Shown: positions 22,731 through 34,988, counted from the stretch's first letter. The stretch is DNA of 64,000 nucleotides from Chlamydomonas reinhardtii (GCF_000002595.2 NC_057015.1:5257195-5321194), one strand, 5' to 3'. Numbers and translations are program-made. The notes: generated by a model not told the origin, from the sequence alone.

Positions 22731-24966
22731 ATGATGCTTATGCAGCGTAGCTCCGTTCGCCCGGCCGGTGGCCGCGGTCGCCGTGCTCTGACTGTCCGCT
22801 CAGTTGCGGCTGCAGCTCCTGCGACAAAGTCGGTCTCTGGAACGATGAACGCACTGAAGGCGAAGGGAAAGTAGGTCCCAATCCAGCAAACCAGTCGCGA
22901 ATTTTTGATCTTACATTGCAAATAGCGACTTGGATGTCACACGGGCTTGACCCACTAAGGCTGAGGGAAATTGCTCGGCGGCGATGCTTCCTTGCAGGGT
23001 CGCCTTTATCCCCTTCATCTGCGCTGGTGACCCCGACCTGGACACCACTTCCCTGGCGCTGCGCAAGCTGGATGAGGTTGGCGCGGACGTGATTGAGCTT
23101 GGCGTGCCCTACTCGGTGCGTGTGCGGGCTGGGCTCGCCTCCCGAACGGCCGGGAGTCGCAGGCCGTTTCAGCCTAGGGGCGCCCCTGGACCCAGAGCTG
23201 GATTCGAGTCCGGTGAACGCTGCCACACAACTTGTAGTGCAGGAGATCGCTTGTTGCGGCATATGGGAAGCGGGGTCCGTGTGCGGGCACGGCGCACCGT
23301 GAACGGGTGGACGGGTGGACGGGCAACGCAGCTAGCAGATCCGGGCGTCGCCTTGCGGCAAGGGCCATACCATACTGCGGCAGTCAGCGCAACATCTCCG
23401 CTAGATGAGTCTGCAACCACCAGGGAGGCTCTCCTGACGCCCTTACCCGGGGCGCTATCCGCGCTCATCGCATCCCTTGCGCAGGACCCCCTGGCTGACG
23501 GCCCTGTCATTCAGGGCGCTGCTACCCGCGCGCTTGATAAGCACACCACGCTCGACAAGGTGATCGAGATGGTGCGCCGCACCGCACCTGCGATGAAGGC
23601 GCCGCTGGTTATGTTCACCTACTACAACCCCATCATGCGGAAGGGCCTGGACAACTTCGCCCGCACCATCAAGGAGGCTGGCGCTGCAGGTGCGTGGGAG
23701 GCTCGGCCTCTCGGCGGATGCATACGGTATAGAACCTATGTGTTATGGGACGAGAGCAGCAGTGCGCGTCTGTACAACTCAGCACGCGGCTGTAGCTAAG
23801 TAGATACGGCTCCGGTGGGTAAGACAGGTGCGACCGCAGATCACCCTGGCTTCGGACCTGGCGCTGCCGTCCCTGCTGACCGCTCCCAAACGTTTCCCTG
23901 CGACAGGCCTGCTGGTGCCCGACCTGCCTCTGGAGGAGACCGTGTCAGTGCGCGCAGCGTGCGAGAAGGCGGGCATTGAGCTGGTGCTGCTGGCCACGCC
24001 CACGACGCCGCAGGCGCGCATGCGGGCCATCGCCCAGGCCAGCCAGGGCTTCGTGTACCTGGTGTCGGTGACCGGCGTGACGGGCATGAAGGAGCAGGTG
24101 TCGGGCCGCGTGGAGGGGTTGGTGTCGGAGCTCAAGGCCGTCACGGACAAGCCGGTGAGGGCCGCGATGAGGGCGCATCCGAAAGGGAGCCTGTGTGCAG
24201 GATGGGCCAGGCCCGCTGATTGAGCTGCGCCGGGGGCGATGGCAATGCGATTCCCAAACCGGGGCAGTTGGACTGCAGAGGGAGGGCCTTGCTCCTCATA
24301 GCAACAAGCTTGCAGATATGGGCATGTTGGTCATCGTCCCGGTCGGTACCCGGTAACCTTGCCGACGTCGCGTATAGCGCTGTAGCAGATAGCGCCGATT
24401 GGCGCTCTCGCGTTAGCGGGGGCTGGGAACCCTGAAAATTGCGGCAGGCTAAGTGTGAAGCGTGCGAACATGGAGTGGCTTGCAGGGATGGGCCTCGCCG
24501 CGTCGCTGTTCAGCCTCCCAAGTGTCATGCGGCCTTGTGACCCATCTCGGTGTCGCGCCTCTGGATGTGACCGCAGGTGTGCGTCGGCTTTGGTGTGTCT
24601 CGCGCGGAGCACGCCAAGCAGATCGTTTCGTGGGGCGCCGATGGTGTCATCTGCGGCAGTGCGCTGGTGAAGGCGCTGGGCGAGGCCAGCTCTCCGGTAA
24701 GTGAGAGTTAGGACACGGGGTCAGCCTTGCAACCGCTGCATGATCGCAACGGGTGCCGGGGAACGCAGGTGCAAGGTTGCGGACACAAAAAGCAGTCAGA
24801 CTGGCTGTTCAGGCAGCACATTACTACAACATAGGGGACACCCGGAACCAGGCTTCACCACTTCGGAATTGGGGGTTTGTGTGTGCCTTCTGCCATGCAC
24901 CCGCAGGCTGAGGGCCTCCAAGCTATGGAGAAGCTGGCGCGCGAGCTGCGGGCGGCCACTCCGTAG
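22731..24966 (+). CDS. TRPA: Tryptophan synthase alpha chain, plastid
   Basis: Cleaves indole-3-glycerol phosphate to indole and glyceraldehyde-3-phosphate and passes indole to the beta subunit; it is the MAA7 locus in Chlamydomonas. Exons 22731-22870, 22998-23115, 23485-23689, 23907-24154, 24577-24696, 24907-24966 (296 aa). The first about 45 residues are basic and Ala-rich, as in a transit peptide. TIM-barrel signatures: [15 protein letters not shown], the catalytic Glu in [10 protein letters not shown], the catalytic Asp in [62 protein letters not shown]. The [10 protein letters not shown] / DPLADGPV active site is split exactly by intron 2. An in-frame ATG also exists at about 22665, but 22731 gives the normal transit-peptide start. 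Confidence 0.95.
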
Positions 24967-25243
24967 GCAGGGCGTTGACCGGCTGCAATTGCCATGACTT
25001 GACTCGTGATTGACCTGCGCATGCTTAAGCGGAGCAACAGGGAATGAACCAATGACTGTCGACAGGATGGAGAGGCAAGCAAGCGAACGATGTGTGTGTT
25101 TCTGTGTATGACAGTCCCTATGAGCAAGGGACGGAGTGGAGGAACGGGCTAAGAGCTGACTAAGACCCGCATGTATGGCCGTGGATAAGGATTCATACTA
25201 TCAGCGTACGGATACGTGGTGGCGGTCCTGCAGGCGACGGGGT

Positions 25244-25349
25244 GCTGTGAGCAAAAACGGTTGTGGTGTGCTGGCATGTGCTGTCCTCTTGCCAGAGCTG
25301 TGAGCAAAAACGGCTGTGGTGTGCTGGCATGTGCTGTCCTGTTGCCAGA
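25244..25349. repeat. 53-bp tandem duplication
   Basis: Two adjacent 53-bp units (25244-25296 and 25297-25349), each beginning GCTGTGAGCAAAAACGG, differ at only two positions. They lie in the intergenic DNA after TRPA. Confidence 0.85.
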
Positions 25350-25499
25350 GCAGGCAGATGCTACCCATGCGGAGTGCACAATGTAACGGTTTCGGTATTG
25401 GCACAGCGCAGCGCAAGACCATGTGCATCCCCCTGAGCATCTCTTGTAGAATTGAGAGCAAAATGCGAGCCGTACGGTCGGGGTGCGGAACTTCGGACT

Positions 25500-25800
25500 G
25501 AGCACTGTCGAAGCTATCCACACGACGAAGGGAGGTGGTCCCCGTAAAAGCACGGGAGAAGTGGGCCGAGCCCACAGCCCCACACAATGTCTACCGTCTG
25601 AGGCCCGTTTCCGTGGTCTCCTCCTCCACGTTGCCTTGCCCGTCTGCTCCGCACATGGGCACATCAGTCACCAGGATCTGCACCCGTGCCGCCACCATTA
25701 CCCGGCTCGGCGCCGCTGCCGCCACGCATTCCCACCAGGCTCGGGGCTGCCGCCACCACTAGGCCGGGGCCGCCGCCACCACCGGCCTGTATTGCCGCAG
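25500..25800 (-). repeat. EEESAAPPKKRR-family fragment
   Basis: On the minus strand it shows a Gly-rich coding-like stretch (25690-25790), then CTCCTCC/GGAGGAG, then GGCCTCAGACGG near 25600 and a GGGCTCGGCCC hairpin near 25570, the order seen in the other copies. More diverged than copies 1 and 2. Confidence 0.45.
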
Positions 25801-26565
25801 ATTTCGCGCGTTACCCACAGCAAATAAAAAATCCCTCGGGCCCCTTCCCAGTCCGCATGATGTGCCTTTGCTCGTAAGTTTGGAATGCCCGCGGCATTCA
25901 GCGCGGCGTGGAAGCGTATAGGGGTATCGGATGGGCGGTGCCGTGAACGAAGTGCCTCAGTGCACGCGCGTTGGTCGAGTCCCCACAGGTTAGGAGATTT
26001 GGCCCATGCGCCGGTGCACTCAGTCAAGCCTCCAGCCTTACGTCAGCGCTGGCACGCTGTCCGTTGCCCCTGCGCGGAGACGTCGCGCTTGGGCGTGCTG
26101 GCCAGGGGAAACGTCCTGCCGTGCCGCCCTTCCACTGCCGACAGTGGCACTGACTTCGCCTGAACTTCAAGCAAACACTTCGAGATCACGAAACTGCAGA
26201 GCTTTCGCGTTGCGCTAAGCCCGGCCTGGCGCCCACGGCGCAGGACATTCACTACTCAGCTATGCAGTTACTTATGAACTCAAGCTACAAGCAGATTCTA
26301 CTATGTTAGCGGTATCTGGAACGGTAATGCATCACAGAACCGGGGCGCTTGGAGAACATCCCTCGCGCACAGCGTCATATCGCCCGCGCCTGTCCGTGTA
26401 AGTAGCCGCTCTTACAGCTGGTGTTTTGTTTGTTCCAAAATCTGAGACACCGGCCAGTTTGGCAGGCCTGTGTCCAACTTGCATGGAAATGGCCCATCAG
26501 AGGCGGAGTCTCAAGGGCCGTCGCTTTCCTTGCACTCCCTCTTTCTTTGTGCCCACACAGTCACC
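25801..26565. promoter_or_regulatory. Upstream region of RPL12
   Basis: It should contain the RPL12 promoter and 5' UTR; a pyrimidine-rich stretch (26540-26550) precedes the ATG. No separate gene is seen. Confidence 0.4.
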
Positions 26566-28242
26566 ATGCCGCCGAAGTTTGACCCCAGTGATGTGGTGGA
26601 GGTGTGCGTGCGTGTGACCGGTGGTGAGGTGGGTGCCGCCTCCTCGCTGGCCCCTAAGATTGGTCCGCTGGGTCTGTCCCCCAAGAAGATTGGTGAGGAC
26701 ATCGCTAAGGAGACCCTGAAGGACTGGAAGGGCCTGCGCATCACCGTCAAGCTCACTGTCCAGAACCGTCAGGCGAAGATTTCGGTCATTCCCTCGGCGG
26801 CCGCGCTGGTCATCAAGGCCCTGAAGGAGCCCGCCCGCGACCGCAAGAAGGTACTACCGTGGGACACGTTTGGCGCCTAGCAGCGGGGATTTAAGGGCAA
26901 GAAAGCCGCCGGCATCACCATGGTCGCCGCCGGGCCGGCGCCCTGCATAAATGGCCGCTTCATAAATACCAGTGCAAGCACGGCTGTTAAAAATGCTATC
27001 CAGGCTGCCTAATAGAGGGTTGGGCGGGACAGAAGGGCGTCGTCTTGGGGCACCGAGCGCATTCGGCTCACCGCGAACACGGTTTCTGCCTCGCAGGAGA
27101 AGAACATCAAGCACACTGGCAGCGTGACGATGTCGGACATCATCGAGATTGCCCGCGTCATGCGGCCGCGCAGCTGCGCCAAGGACCTGGCGAACGGCTG
27201 CAAGGAGATCCTGGGGACAGCCGTGTCGGTCGGCTGCAAGGTGGACGGCAAGGACCCCCGCGACGTCATCTCCGCCGTGAGTCCTTGTCGGGCTTGGGGG
27301 CATGCGCGGGGCTGGATTTCGGCGGGCCATACCGCGTGGGGGTGAGGCCGCGCGGGGAGGAGGGGGCTTTGTGGGCTAGCACCAAACCAGCTGAGCAGGC
27401 GCGACGCGTCGCTCCGCAGCAGCGGTGATGGCCCCCGCACCGGCAGCTGTTGTGTCGGCAGTTGCGGCGTGGCAACGGGGCGGCATCTGCAGGAGTGCTG
27501 AACAGCGGCTGCGGGCCATTTCGGGGTCGCCAGCAGGCAGCAGAGCTGGACGGAATGGAACAGGCGCTCATTACCGCTGCGCCGCCAAACACAGCAGCTG
27601 CGCCACGAGCTGCAGCAGCTCGCCGTGGTGCATGCTAGGAGGCGCCAGCTGCCCGGGGCGGAGTCGGGCCGGCGGGTGCGAGCAGCAGTACCTATGAGGT
27701 AGCAGCATGAAAGCGGGGCGGCACTCCGCGCGGGCGGGCAGTCGGGCAATACGTGCATGCCACTTTCGTACGTTGCAGCAGCTGCACTCGGAGTGCTGAG
27801 GCTCTGGCGCGTCCTTACGTTTAGGCGGAGGCAGGGTAGCACACGACCTGCTCTCAGCCTGGGGAGACGCTGCGCGGCTGCTGCGGGTTCCGGCGCAGCC
27901 ATTGCTCGCGATCAGCGCAGTGGTGCTGCCAGGTCCCTACATCTGGCGGCCCGCTGACGCCCAGCGGAGAATGGTGGCAGCGTGGAAGCTATGGCTATGG
28001 AAACGACGTGTCACAGGCGAGCGGCGGATTGCCACAGCAATGGCACTATTCAGCAGCAGCAGCAGCAGCGTGCACGCAGCAGCATACCTGTACGGTGGAG
28101 CAGTTCAGCAGCTGACGCAGGGGCTGGGTGCCGGCTCCCTTTCCTATGTTGGCGGAAAGCTCCTAACGCGCTGCCCTTCTGTATGTGCCTCGAACGCGCC
28201 CTGCAGATCGACGACGGCGCCATCGAGATCCCCGACGCTTAA
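26566..28242 (+). CDS. RPL12: 60S ribosomal protein L12 (uL11)
   Basis: Component of the GTPase-associated centre of the large subunit, binding 25S rRNA beside the stalk. Exons 26566-26850, 27097-27276, 28207-28242 (166 aa; human RPL12 has 165). Starts [20 protein letters not shown] and contains the invariant [59 protein letters not shown] and an [11 protein letters not shown] end. Intron 2 is 930 bp, with only 11 codons left for the last exon. Strong bias for C-ending codons suits a highly expressed gene. A decayed copy of part of exon 1 lies at 31391-31510. Confidence 0.97.
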
Positions 28243-28298
28243 GCGCGGGGCGTGTTGCAGCGGCAGGGAAGAGCAGCTGATGATGATCAAGGGTGTGC

Positions 28299-28303
28299 TG
28301 TAA
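28299..28303 (+). terminator. TGTAA polyadenylation signal
   Basis: TGTAA lies 57 bp after the RPL12 stop. Confidence 0.6.
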
Positions 28304-29142
28304 CGTCTGTGCGAAGTAAATGCGCCTCTCTTCCTGGGACTGGGGTGCAGAGCGGAGTAGATTCAGCCTCAGCAGCGGGGGCGGGGGCAGCCGGCAGCAG
28401 ATTCAGAGCTGCACGAGCAGAGGAGCAGCAGTCGGCGCTACGTCATGGGCGCGTCTCTGTCAGCGTGGCAGCAGGAGTTCAGCTGACAGAATGCCTCGAG
28501 TGCTGCCAGCGGCCGGGAGAGCCGGACATTGCACATGTCAGTGCTTGCTACGCGAACTGCTGGCGGGCGAGCAATACGAACTGGTGCGTGGGGTCGGGAG
28601 CAAAGTATCCATGGCACGTTGACGGCGAATTCGGTTTTCTCGGGGAGACACCAATCATTCATAGCAAACAACGCAAAGTACGTGTTTGGGAATGCACCTG
28701 TTAGGAAACCGCATACCCAGTGCAAGTACTACAGCAGCCCACAGCAGCAACAAATATTCAGCGCTTGTCAGAGCTCAGCCTCAGGCAGGCATCTGAACCT
28801 TTCGCCGGTGAGTTCCTGGCACGTGTGCATGTCCGTGCCGTTCTCCTCTTACCGCACCTATCCTTGCTGTCCTCCTGTTGCTCTTCCTAATGCACGATGC
28901 CGCCACACGTGCCTAACCCACTAATCCCTACTGCTAGTGCATCTGCGTGCCTTGCTAGCTTCCAATCAATAGCTATGGACGGCGGAGCGTGTGCCCCTAC
29001 GTGGACCCGACTTCGCAACATCCGCTACAGTCATGCACCTTCGGACTGCAAATGCGCAGGCGGTCCGCAACGCGCGATGGCCGGCCCCATGCAGCTTCTT
29101 AGAGCGGACGGAGAGCAACAGGGGGCGGCAGCCAGGCGGTGC
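28304..29142. other. Convergent intergenic region
   Basis: Between the RPL12 3' end and the 3' end of the minus-strand gene at 29143. No domain-bearing frame or RNA gene is recognised. Confidence 0.4.
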
Positions 29143-30966
29143 TCAGGCGTGGCCCATGAGGATGTCCGACATGTGGCCGCGCGCCCGGTTGACCTGGTAG
29201 CTGCTGCGAGCGGCGAAGAAGCTGGCCTTGGACTCGGGCGTCGGCGCGGCGGCGGCGGCCCGCTGCGGCGCGGCGGGGCGCTCGGTGCTCAGCTGCGGAG
29301 CAGACCAGAAGGAGGGTCAGCGTCAGCGAGCGCTGTGGACAGAGTGCTACGATTTGATTCATGGTGTCAGGGGGTCGCACAGCCTGGGCGACCCGTCGCA
29401 CGTGCAGTGCTGTGGCGTGAGAGCTAGTTTGTGCCTGTGCGGAACACGCCTCCAGTAGTGGAGCCCTCCGCACCTTGTACTCTGCGGGGCAGATGCCGCC
29501 CGAGTGGCGGTACCGCACCACGTCGTCGTGTGCGGCACGGCTGAGGTCGTAGCCGGTGCGGGACAGAGTCTTCTTGCCGACCAGCACGCACGCGGGCGCC
29601 GTGCTGGGGCGCCCGGTGTTGACGAACACGTCTGCGGAAGAATGAGAACGAGGCATGATGGGCTTGAAAACTAAGGCGGAAGACTATTGTTTCTCGCTAC
29701 GATGGCAGTGCCAGTATGGGAGCCGTGCCGATGTGTGCGACTGAAGACGAGGTAGTGGGGCGGGCTCACCCCGGCGTGCCGTGGACACAAGGGCGTATTG
29801 GTGCTCCTCCTCCGGTCGGTTGGACGCCGGCACCATGCCGAAGACGCGGTCCGTGCGGTACGCCGGCGCGGCAGTCCCTGGCCGCTTCATGGGCTTGTGC
29901 TGTGGTGACTGCAAGCATAAAGAACAGCGCAGCACCGATTAGTAAAAAGGCCGTGTGGACTGCAGGCCGGAGCTGCCTGACTTTGTACATACTTCAAAGC
30001 TTTGCGAGAGCGTTTGGATGATTTAATGAAGGGAAACATGCAGGCACGCCATCCCGTGTAAGCGCGCACTCGAACCGAATTGCTCCCTGCGCCATGTTTG
30101 CTCACCTCCACGGCCACCGACACACCGCCGCCCATGAGATTACCGAGGTACGAGCGCTCCGACAGCCGCAGGCCCACCGGCTTGGCAGCGGACTCGGGAA
30201 CAGTGGAGCTCATGTTGTGGTTGAGCACCGTGTTCCTGCGAAATTTTCACAGCAAAAGGGGTTGGCGGAATGCAGGACTCGCCGAGATAGGTGGGTGGGC
30301 GTGTGATCGCCGCGGGTGAGCGGAAGTGCCCTGAAGTGCCGAAGTGCACTGGGCCAGCTTGCTACTGCTGCGGCTGTATTGCCCTCATGTCCCCAGCCCT
30401 CATATGATTTCCTAGATGCATCTCACTCACATTTGGCTTTTGAAGCTGGAGGACGGCACGAAGTGCTTGGACGTGCGGAACTCCCACTCCCGCTCATCCG
30501 GTGGTGGGGCACCCTTCCCTTTCGCAGGACGGACCAGGTTGCGCGTGGCGTTGAGCAGCCCAGCCCCGTCGGCAGGCGGCGTCTGCGCATGGATGAGGGA
30601 GCAAATCGATTAAGCACTCATGTCGTAGCATATGTAACGATCTGTGCTCGCGGGTACTTGCTCCCAACTATCACTGCAGGGCAGGGGCGGGGTTCCCCTG
30701 CCTCAGGGAAAGGGCACCCCGCGCACTCAAGTCGGACCCTGTCATACCTGCAGGCCTTTCCGCAGCCTCCTTGGAACATACTCTATCGAAGAGCGCACTG
30801 GCTCGTAATGGGCAACAGCGTCTGCGAAACACGCAGACAGAGCACAGGGCATCACTACCTGCAGCGACTTCCTGACGCTTTTTACTCCAGCCGCAAGTCC
30901 CGATACGTAAACGTTGCGGAGAACGCCAGCCACGCACGCATTTCTGGATTTGGGTGCAAGCGCCAT
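29143..30966 (-). CDS. Unrecognised conserved-looking protein
   Basis: The family is not identified. Six exons fit in phase: 30966-30859, 30582-30431, 30235-30106, 29908-29770, 29631-29474, 29292-29143 (about 278 aa). Exon 1 (MALAPKSRNACVAGVLRNVY) is the least certain. Later exons show WEFRTSKHFVPSSSF, NHNMSSTVPESAAKPVGLRL, SERSYLGNLMGGG, TDRVFGMVPASNRPEEEHQY, DVFVNTGRPSTAP, LSRTGYDLSRAAHDDVVRY, and the C-terminal SSYQVNRARGHMSDILMG. It is basic, with short ordered-looking motifs between Pro/Ala linkers and no membrane segment. This style is common among small flagellar-associated proteins of Chlamydomonas, but that is only an analogy. Confidence 0.6.
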
Positions 30967-31390
30967 TTCAATTGAAGGCTGAGCTCGCGCTCACGGCCGG
31001 GAGGACCACGTACCAGCGCGAGGCGAGTTCGGCATCTATCAGACTTGCAGGCAATTGCAGAGGTGATATATGCGCGAGCGCCTTCTTGCGCACCGATTGG
31101 CTACTGTGGGTTCTTGAAGTGTTGTGCAAATAAGCGTAATTATGTAAAGCGGTGAAGTTTAATTCATGCTCAGTAGAAGGCTGACGGACCTCGAAGGCCG
31201 GGCGCACGTACGGCCGAGTTGCAACTGGCACAATCACTCAGTAACTCTCGTCACGCAGCTCTTCGAAAGTAACAGCAGAGCACCCTATAAGTGAGCGTGA
31301 CCGTTCCTGCTTGTGGGTATTGGTTGAGGCTGGCAAGGCTTGGATAACACATCTCTGGCCGTGAAGATGTTTCAATGGCGGGAATTGCTT
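30967..31390. other. Upstream region of the 29143-30966 gene
   Basis: Putative promoter of the minus-strand gene. It is locally AT-richer; nothing else is recognised. Confidence 0.35.
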
Positions 31391-31510
31391 TCTGCCTCCT
31401 TGCTGGCCCCTGACTTTGGCCTCGCTGGGTCTATCCCTCAGGGTTATAGGCGAGGACACAGCTACGGGGGTCCCGAACGACTGGAAGGGCCGGCGTGTCA
31501 CTGTCAGGCG
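31391..31510 (+). pseudogene. RPL12 exon-1 fragment
   Basis: About 120 bp resemble RPL12 exon 1 (26636-26757): GCCTCCTTGCTGGCCCCT, CGCTGGGTCTATCCC, GGCGAGGACA, ACTGGAAGGGCC and TGTCACTGTCA occur in the right order and spacing. The frame is lost, with at least one small indel and many substitutions, so it is a dead fragment. It carries neither intron nor the later exons, and lies 4.8 kb downstream of the parent in the same orientation. Confidence 0.7.
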
Positions 31511-31882
31511 CCACCACTCAACACGCCCGATACACACAATGGCCTCCAGGGCCGTCACCTCAGATATTTTCAAGCCATCCGCAGCTCCCTTCCATGCATA
31601 TGGCTGCTGCCATGTGCACACTGAATAAAGGCTCCTGGGTTATCAGCTCCGGACATAGTCCAAGCACATTCCCTTCGCCCCTCGTAATAGTTCCGGCGGC
31701 AGCGCCTTTTTCGGGCCCACGTGAGGTCGAGGTGTCTGCTTGTCCTCGTGCCAAATGCCACGCACCATGCCTTCCCCACCTCCGACTGTAACATGTCGGC
31801 ACTCTGCTTGTTGTGTTGTGCAGCCGCACCACAGCCATGCGGTCATGTCCCCGCTGCAACCTTACAGTCAGCCCATAGCTGC

Positions 31883-33198
31883 TCACTTCTTGCCCTTCTT
31901 CGCCCCCTTGGCGTCCTTCACTGTTTCGCCGCGGGCAATGCGCTCCCGCTCCATTTTGGCCAGGTACATGGGGTTCTCCTGGTAGGGGGGATAGGCACGG
32001 ACGAGGTGTACACACTTCAACCGCACCGTGGCTGGGGGCAAGCCATGATGTGAATCTCGTACCACGACCATGCCAAGTTGACAACGGCTCGCCCTACACA
32101 TGCCCAATCCACTTGGTCACGGGCGCGATCCACTGCCAGCCACCGATGCAGCTGTCAATTTTGCGGATCGGGGCTCCACAGACGGCTTTGCGACTTGCAA
32201 GCGCACCAGGCCCCCTGGTACTGGCGAGAGTACCTTGTCACTGAGATGCCCGTGGCCCATCGCCTGCAGCTGACTGTGCCCTGTGCCGGCGGCGCCGTTT
32301 TATAGCTGCATCTTATCATCCTGAGCATACCCCACAGCGCTGTGTCGGTGTGGTGGTTCTCCCCTTGCACTGCGCGCATACCAGTACCAGTGTCCATGCA
32401 CCCTACACACTCACCTCTAGGTCATCAACGTCGGCGTTCGCCGGTGTCAATGACAGCACTTGCTGGTTTAGTGCTGGCGTGTTGGCACCCTCTATCCGTG
32501 CCTTGAGCTGCCCGTTCTGTGTGGGCAGAGGGCTCCGTATGGGTCAGCACTGTGCAGTGTATGGCGGTCGGCTCGGCTACGTGCAGCCATTCATCATTCC
32601 AGTACAGGCACCAATGACTCCATCCCGTTCCGTGCAAGGACCCGGGATGAACAGGCGAATGCCTGCATCATCCGACCTCAATCCCTGACGCCCGTAAGTC
32701 TGCCCCTGCGAGTTGCCTACGCTGACAGCGACCGGGCATAGCACGTACCCTGTAGAGCAGGAACAGCGGCTCCGACTTCCCTCGATGCTCCTTAGCGGTT
32801 TCAAGGAAGTTGCACTTCTCAGCGCACACCTATATTCGCAAGGCCGCTGTTCAGTTGCTGCTGTGACTGGAATGGGCGGCAGGGCATGTGCAGAACGGCC
32901 AGGGTTTGGACGCGGGGGGGCAGGGGCTCACCGTGAGGAACAGCAGTGCGTTCTCGTCGTCCTTGTCCAGGCGAATTCTCCGGAACGTGGGTAGTACACT
33001 CTTGCAAGGCCCACACCACTCCGAGAAAATCTCCACCACTGCAAATGTGCCCCCACAGCGCAAGGTTGGTCGTCAAACACAGCTTCGATGGCGCGGCACA
33101 TGCCGAGGCCTACCTTTCAGCCCCTTGCCAGCAAGCCGAGTCTCCAGGTCTGCATCTGTATCGATAGAGTACTGCACTGGCGGAAGGCCCGCGGCCAT
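31883..33198 (-). CDS. LC3: Outer-arm dynein thioredoxin-like light chain LC3
   Basis: Thioredoxin-fold light chain of the flagellar outer dynein arm, bound to a heavy chain and proposed to give redox control. Exons 33198-33114, 33038-32932, 32829-32749, 32516-32415, 31978-31883 give 156 aa, the length I recall for Chlamydomonas LC3. Redox site WCGPC in VVEIFSEWCGPCKSVLPTF; then RRIRLDKDDENALLFLTV, AEKCNFLETAKEHRGKSEPL, FLLYRNGQLKARIEGANTPA, and a Lys-rich C-terminus after ENPMYLAKMERERIARGE. Related to the thioredoxin domain of TXNDC3/NME8 in animals. TTACA at 31862-31866 gives a minus-strand TGTAA 17 nt after the stop, unusually close. Starts 303 bp from divergent NIP7. Confidence 0.85.
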
Positions 33199-33501
33199 GT
33201 TTGGCTTGTTTTACAGCAAGTTGGAAAGGCTTGAATTTCAGTATCAGTGGCTAAAACCTGTACCGTAACATACACCCGCAACATAACCCGAGCAAGCGAA
33301 CTTGGAGTTGGGCTTTGTTTGCCGAATGAAAGTTGCATGGGTGCCAAGCTGACAGTTCTTCTCCGCTAATGTAGCTTTTCAGCATTATCTGGAGCTTTCA
33401 TGCAATTTTCACTTGCTGCTAACAACGCTACGCCGGCTTGCTACACTGCACAGTAACAAAGTTTGCTTTCGCGGCTGCCTTGTCTTGCGCTTGTACCGAA
33501 A
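33199..33501. promoter_or_regulatory. Divergent LC3 / NIP7 promoter
   Basis: 303 bp separate the two start codons. It is AT-rich for this genome (33280-33420), which suits a bidirectional promoter. No TATA box was assigned. Confidence 0.45.
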
Positions 33502-34988
33502 ATGCGTCCGCTCACAGAAGAGGCAAGTTATTTTAGGTTCTGAAGTCAATTAATTGTTGCACAGCCGCCGTCGAGAGCCTGGCGGGCTGGCGTCGCGACG
33601 CTTCGGCCGCTAGTCTGTTATCGACGCGCTTTCGCTCCCTGTCATGCAGGAGACGAAAGCTGTGTTCGAGAAGCTTTACAAATTCATAGGCAAGAACATA
33701 AAGAACCTCATCGACCGGCCAAACGACCCGCACTGTTTCCGCCTGCACAAAAACAAGGTTTTCTATGTGAAGGAGAGGCTGATGAAGAAGGCCACAAACG
33801 TGAGCGACTGGGGTGACGCGGGGAAGCCGCGTAGGGCCTACGCGGCCCTTCGGCTTGCTCTTGGGTTTTGTGCACGCGTGCCTGCGGGGTGGCGTCGAGG
33901 GGGCCGTGAAGGTGTGCGTGCTCCTTGCTGTCGGCGTGTTGCGATTGCAGGTTACATGTATATGCTTCCGTGCTGTGCACTTGCAGGTTGCACGAGACAA
34001 GCTGGTGGCGCTGGGAACGTGCATCGGCAAGCTGACGCACACGGGGAAGTTCCGCCTGACCATTGGGGCGCTGGACCTCATTTCGCAATACGCGAAGTAC
34101 AAGGTGAGCGATGGTGCGGCGTGACGGGCAGCAGCTATGAAGAACTCCGCAAGGGACAGGAAGGGCTAGACGTGTTAGTGAACGGGCTAGGAAATACAAC
34201 CAGGGAGTGCACTGCACGCACCATCCCAGGGACGTGGAATGCACGCAATAGGACACGCGCAGTACAGACACTGCCGCATTCTGTTTGAGAAGCAAGCCAA
34301 GCAACGCATGAAGCCCGAGAACCTGCGCTCCCGCCGTTACGTTCCTGCGGACTGGAAGCACCTGCGCCGTGCTATGAATGCGGATGTTACAGAGGGGACA
34401 GTCCCAGCACCCGAAGACGCCGAGCCATCACGTGCTATGACTCTTGTCAGCGCCAGCCACGGGCCTGGGCTCGACGTCCCATCCGTTTTCCAGCCGAGCA
34501 GCATATGACGCCTGGCTCCTCGCATGTGTTTCAGCTGTCCTGTCACGCCCTGTGGCGCCCTGCACTGCTCCCCTCACGCCCGACAGATCTGGGTGAAGCC
34601 TTCCGCGGAGATGCAGTTCCTGTACGGCAACAACGTGCTCAAAAGCGGCCTGGCGCGCATCACCGAGAACACGCCCGCCTACACGGGTGTGGTCATCTAC
34701 AACATGGCTGACATCCCGCTGGGCTTCGGCGTGACCGCCAAGTCCACCAACGAGTGCCGGAATCTGGACCCCAACGCCGTCGTCACCTTCCACCAGGCCG
34801 ACTGCGGTGAGTGGGCAGCAGGGGAGGCAGGGTGCTGAAGGGATTGCACGTAGGCAGCGTTGTTTTGGGGCAGGTGGGATCGACGAAACGTCGCGGTTGT
34901 GCTTTTGGCGCTGACGGGCGGCACCTGTTTTCGCCCTACGCCTGCACTACCCGCAGGCGAGTTTCTGCGTGCCGAGGACGAGCTATAA
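33502..34988 (+). CDS. NIP7: Ribosome biogenesis factor NIP7
   Basis: PUA-domain nucleolar protein needed for 27S pre-rRNA processing and 60S assembly. Exons 33502-33522, 33650-33799, 33987-34103, 34587-34806, 34957-34988 give 179 aa (human 180). Exon 1 is only 21 nt and encodes MRPLTEE, identical to the human N-terminus; it ends in a GC donor (gag|gcaagt), giving a GC-AG intron, and joins in phase to [16 protein letters not shown]. Other landmarks: [44 protein letters not shown], and in the C-terminal PUA domain [62 protein letters not shown]. Using only the later ATG (33644) would lose the conserved start. Confidence 0.95.

Noticed and set aside
27277-28206. Possible snoRNA in the long RPL12 intron
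   Set aside because: No paired C and D boxes or H/ACA layout found on either strand.
33644-34124. NIP7 starting at ATG 33644
   Set aside because: This start lacks the conserved MRPLTEE, which is encoded by a 21-nt upstream exon joined in phase by a GC-AG intron.
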